47,450 nt of DNA from Pseudomonas sp. TH31 (GTDB lineage Bacteria; Pseudomonadota; Gammaproteobacteria; Pseudomonadales; Pseudomonadaceae), in the NCBI RefSeq assembly GCF_016650815.1, contig NZ_JAEKEZ010000017.1:1-47450 (forward strand), in the 5' to 3' direction. Under the pieces are notes generated by a model. It was not told the origin of the DNA. It saw nothing but the letters and a program-made list of their open reading frames with translations, and ran no database searches. Each line of letters starts with the position of its first letter. Position 1 is the first letter of the stretch. Below are positions 46,391-47,450 of this stretch, in pieces. A program made the position numbers and the translations under genes.

Positions 46391-47307
46391 ATGGACCTGC
46401 GCCAATTGCGTTATTTCATCAAGGTCATCGAGTGCGGCAACATCACTCGCGCCAGTGAAGCCCTGCACATCGCCCAGCCTGCGATCAGCCAGCAGATGCG
46501 CAATCTGGAGCAGGACATGGACATGCAACTGCTCGAACGCAGCGTCCACGGGGTGGTGCCGACGGCGGCGGGGCGGACGTTGTACCGGCATGCCGTCGAG
46601 CTGCTGCGCCAGGCCGACGGCACCGGGAACTGCTGCGCCAGGACGCCGAGTTTCCGCAAGGCAAGGTTTCGGTCGGGATGCCGTCGAGTACGGCGCGGAT
46701 GTTGGCGATCCCGCTGGCGCGGACCATCCGCCGCCGTTATCCGGGGATAAAACTGGAGCTGATCGACGCCCCGAGCGCCGAGCTCGGCGGCCTGATCACT
46801 GTCGGGCGGGTGGCGCTGGCGGTAAACGTCGATGTGGTCGAAACCCGAGGCGTGGTCTCGCAACGGCTGCTCACCGAGACGTTGTACCTGGTGGCATGGC
46901 CGGAATTTGCTTTACCGGATGGCTCGGTGTCGATTCAGGTCCTGGCGAAGATGCCGCTTGTGCTGCCTTGTGCGCCGAATACGATTCGCAGTCGGGTCGA
47001 ATCGGCTTTCCAGGAAGCCGGCCTGCAGTGTGAGGTGGAGTTCGAGGCCAACTCCACGGACCTGCTGTTCTCGGCGGTCAAGGCCCGGCTTGGCGTGACG
47101 ATCTTGCCGTGGGCGGCGGCGCATGCTGAGCTGGAACAGCACAAGCTGAAGCTGGCGAGGATCGATCATCGACTGTTCACCCGGGAGCTGTCGTTGTGCT
47201 GGCATGACACGGCGGTGCAGAGCAATGCGGTGCAGAAGGTCAAGGCCACCATTTTTGAATTGTTCGACGGGTTTGAGCGCCAGCCGGGGTGGGCGGATGG
47301 GCGGTGA
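46391..47307 (+). CDS. LysR-family transcriptional regulator, apparent frameshift
   Basis: This regulator is about 305 residues after repair. The helix-turn-helix is LRQLRYFIKVIECGNITRAS and LHIAQPAISQQMRNLEQDM. One base is missing near 46623-46627 (ACCGGG). With it, LLRQADGT continues ELLRQDAEFPQGKVSVGMPSS and joins the frame from 46678, which holds the effector domain (IKLELIDAPSAELGGLI to the end). AGGAGG lies 7 bases before ATG 46391. It is divergent from the MFS/CoA-transferase/decarboxylase operon and probably activates it. Confidence 0.87.
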
Positions 47308-47335
47308 TGGATAGTGGTTTTTTTTGGTGTGACTG

Positions 47336-47425
47336 AGGGCCTCATCGCGAGCAGGCTCGCACACAGGGGATTTGTGAACGCCGCAGATCAAATGTGGGAG
47401 CGAGCCTGCTCGCGATGACGACCGC
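47336..47425. repeat. inverted pair of REP palindromes at the right edge
   Basis: CATCGCGAGCAGGCTCGC (about 47343-47360) and GTGGGAGCGAGCCTGCTCGCG (47394-47414) face each other across about 30 bases after the LysR gene. Non-coding. Confidence 0.88.
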
Positions 47426-47450
47426 AAACACCACAAATCCCGAATCAGAT

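Overview
The window looks like a chromosomal segment of a fluorescent-type Pseudomonas. GC content is high except for a few AT-richer islands. Pseudomonas-type REP palindromes (core GTGGGAGCGAGC / GCTCGCGA) recur between genes, and the gene families (DUF1329, DUF3313, DUF6124, catalase-peroxidase KatG, type B L31, REP arrays) are typical of the genus. No rRNA, tRNA or CRISPR array was seen.

Layout. 1-5.6 kb: a fatty acyl-CoA ligase, a DUF1329 envelope protein, and a SorA/SorB-like molybdopterin sulfite oxidase with its cytochrome c. 5.7-6.6 kb: a graveyard of mobile DNA, with a group II intron reverse transcriptase fragment and a multiply broken YagK/YfjJ (inovirus Gp2-like) gene. 6.7-10.4 kb: a DUF3313 lipoprotein, two small overlapping genes and an OmpR/EnvZ-type two-component pair. 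10.7-14.8 kb: a cell-wall cassette made of a D,D-carboxypeptidase, an LprI-family protein and an FtsI/PBP3 paralogue. 15.6-19.5 kb: an M81 peptidase plus MFS transporter operon with a divergent LysR gene. 19.5-20.6 kb: a LysR fragment, an orphan colicin/pyocin immunity gene with a remnant nuclease end, and a small unknown gene. 21-23.6 kb: a zinc-starvation operon (type B ribosomal protein L31, then a ZnuD-like TonB receptor) under a near-perfect Zur operator. 23.9-27.7 kb: a complete His-Xaa-Ser (Hxs) radical-SAM peptide-maturation operon, hxsA-hxsD-hxsB-hxsC, followed by an AT-rich methyltransferase gene. 27.9-33.1 kb: a GNAT gene, a DUF6124 gene with a structured leader, a zinc alcohol dehydrogenase, a 27-residue membrane peptide and katG. 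33.4-36.4 kb: two tandem REP arrays (90-bp and 136-bp periods), a broken membrane gene, an AbrB-type membrane protein and a GNAT gene. 36.4-42.6 kb: a nitrate/sulfonate-type ABC transporter (ATPase plus double permease) and a CHASE4-PAS-GGDEF-EAL protein. 42.9-47.3 kb: an operon of MFS transporter, CaiB/BaiF CoA-transferase and methylmalonyl-CoA-decarboxylase-like enzyme with a divergent LysR gene.

The most exciting system is the Hxs operon. The precursor carries a secretion signal and six consecutive His-X-Ser triplets at its C-terminus. Two different radical SAM enzymes and HxsD are encoded with overlapping start and stop codons. It lies divergent to the Zur-controlled zinc genes. As far as I know the family was defined by comparative genomics and its chemical product is undescribed.

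A second window-wide observation is that at least nine otherwise intact genes or gene pieces are broken by a single-base length change. Most are one missing base in a G, C or T run. Adding the base restores a normal protein each time. This looks more like sequencing or assembly error than biology, so these genes are annotated with their reconstructed extents. The mobile-DNA remnants, by contrast, are truly decayed.
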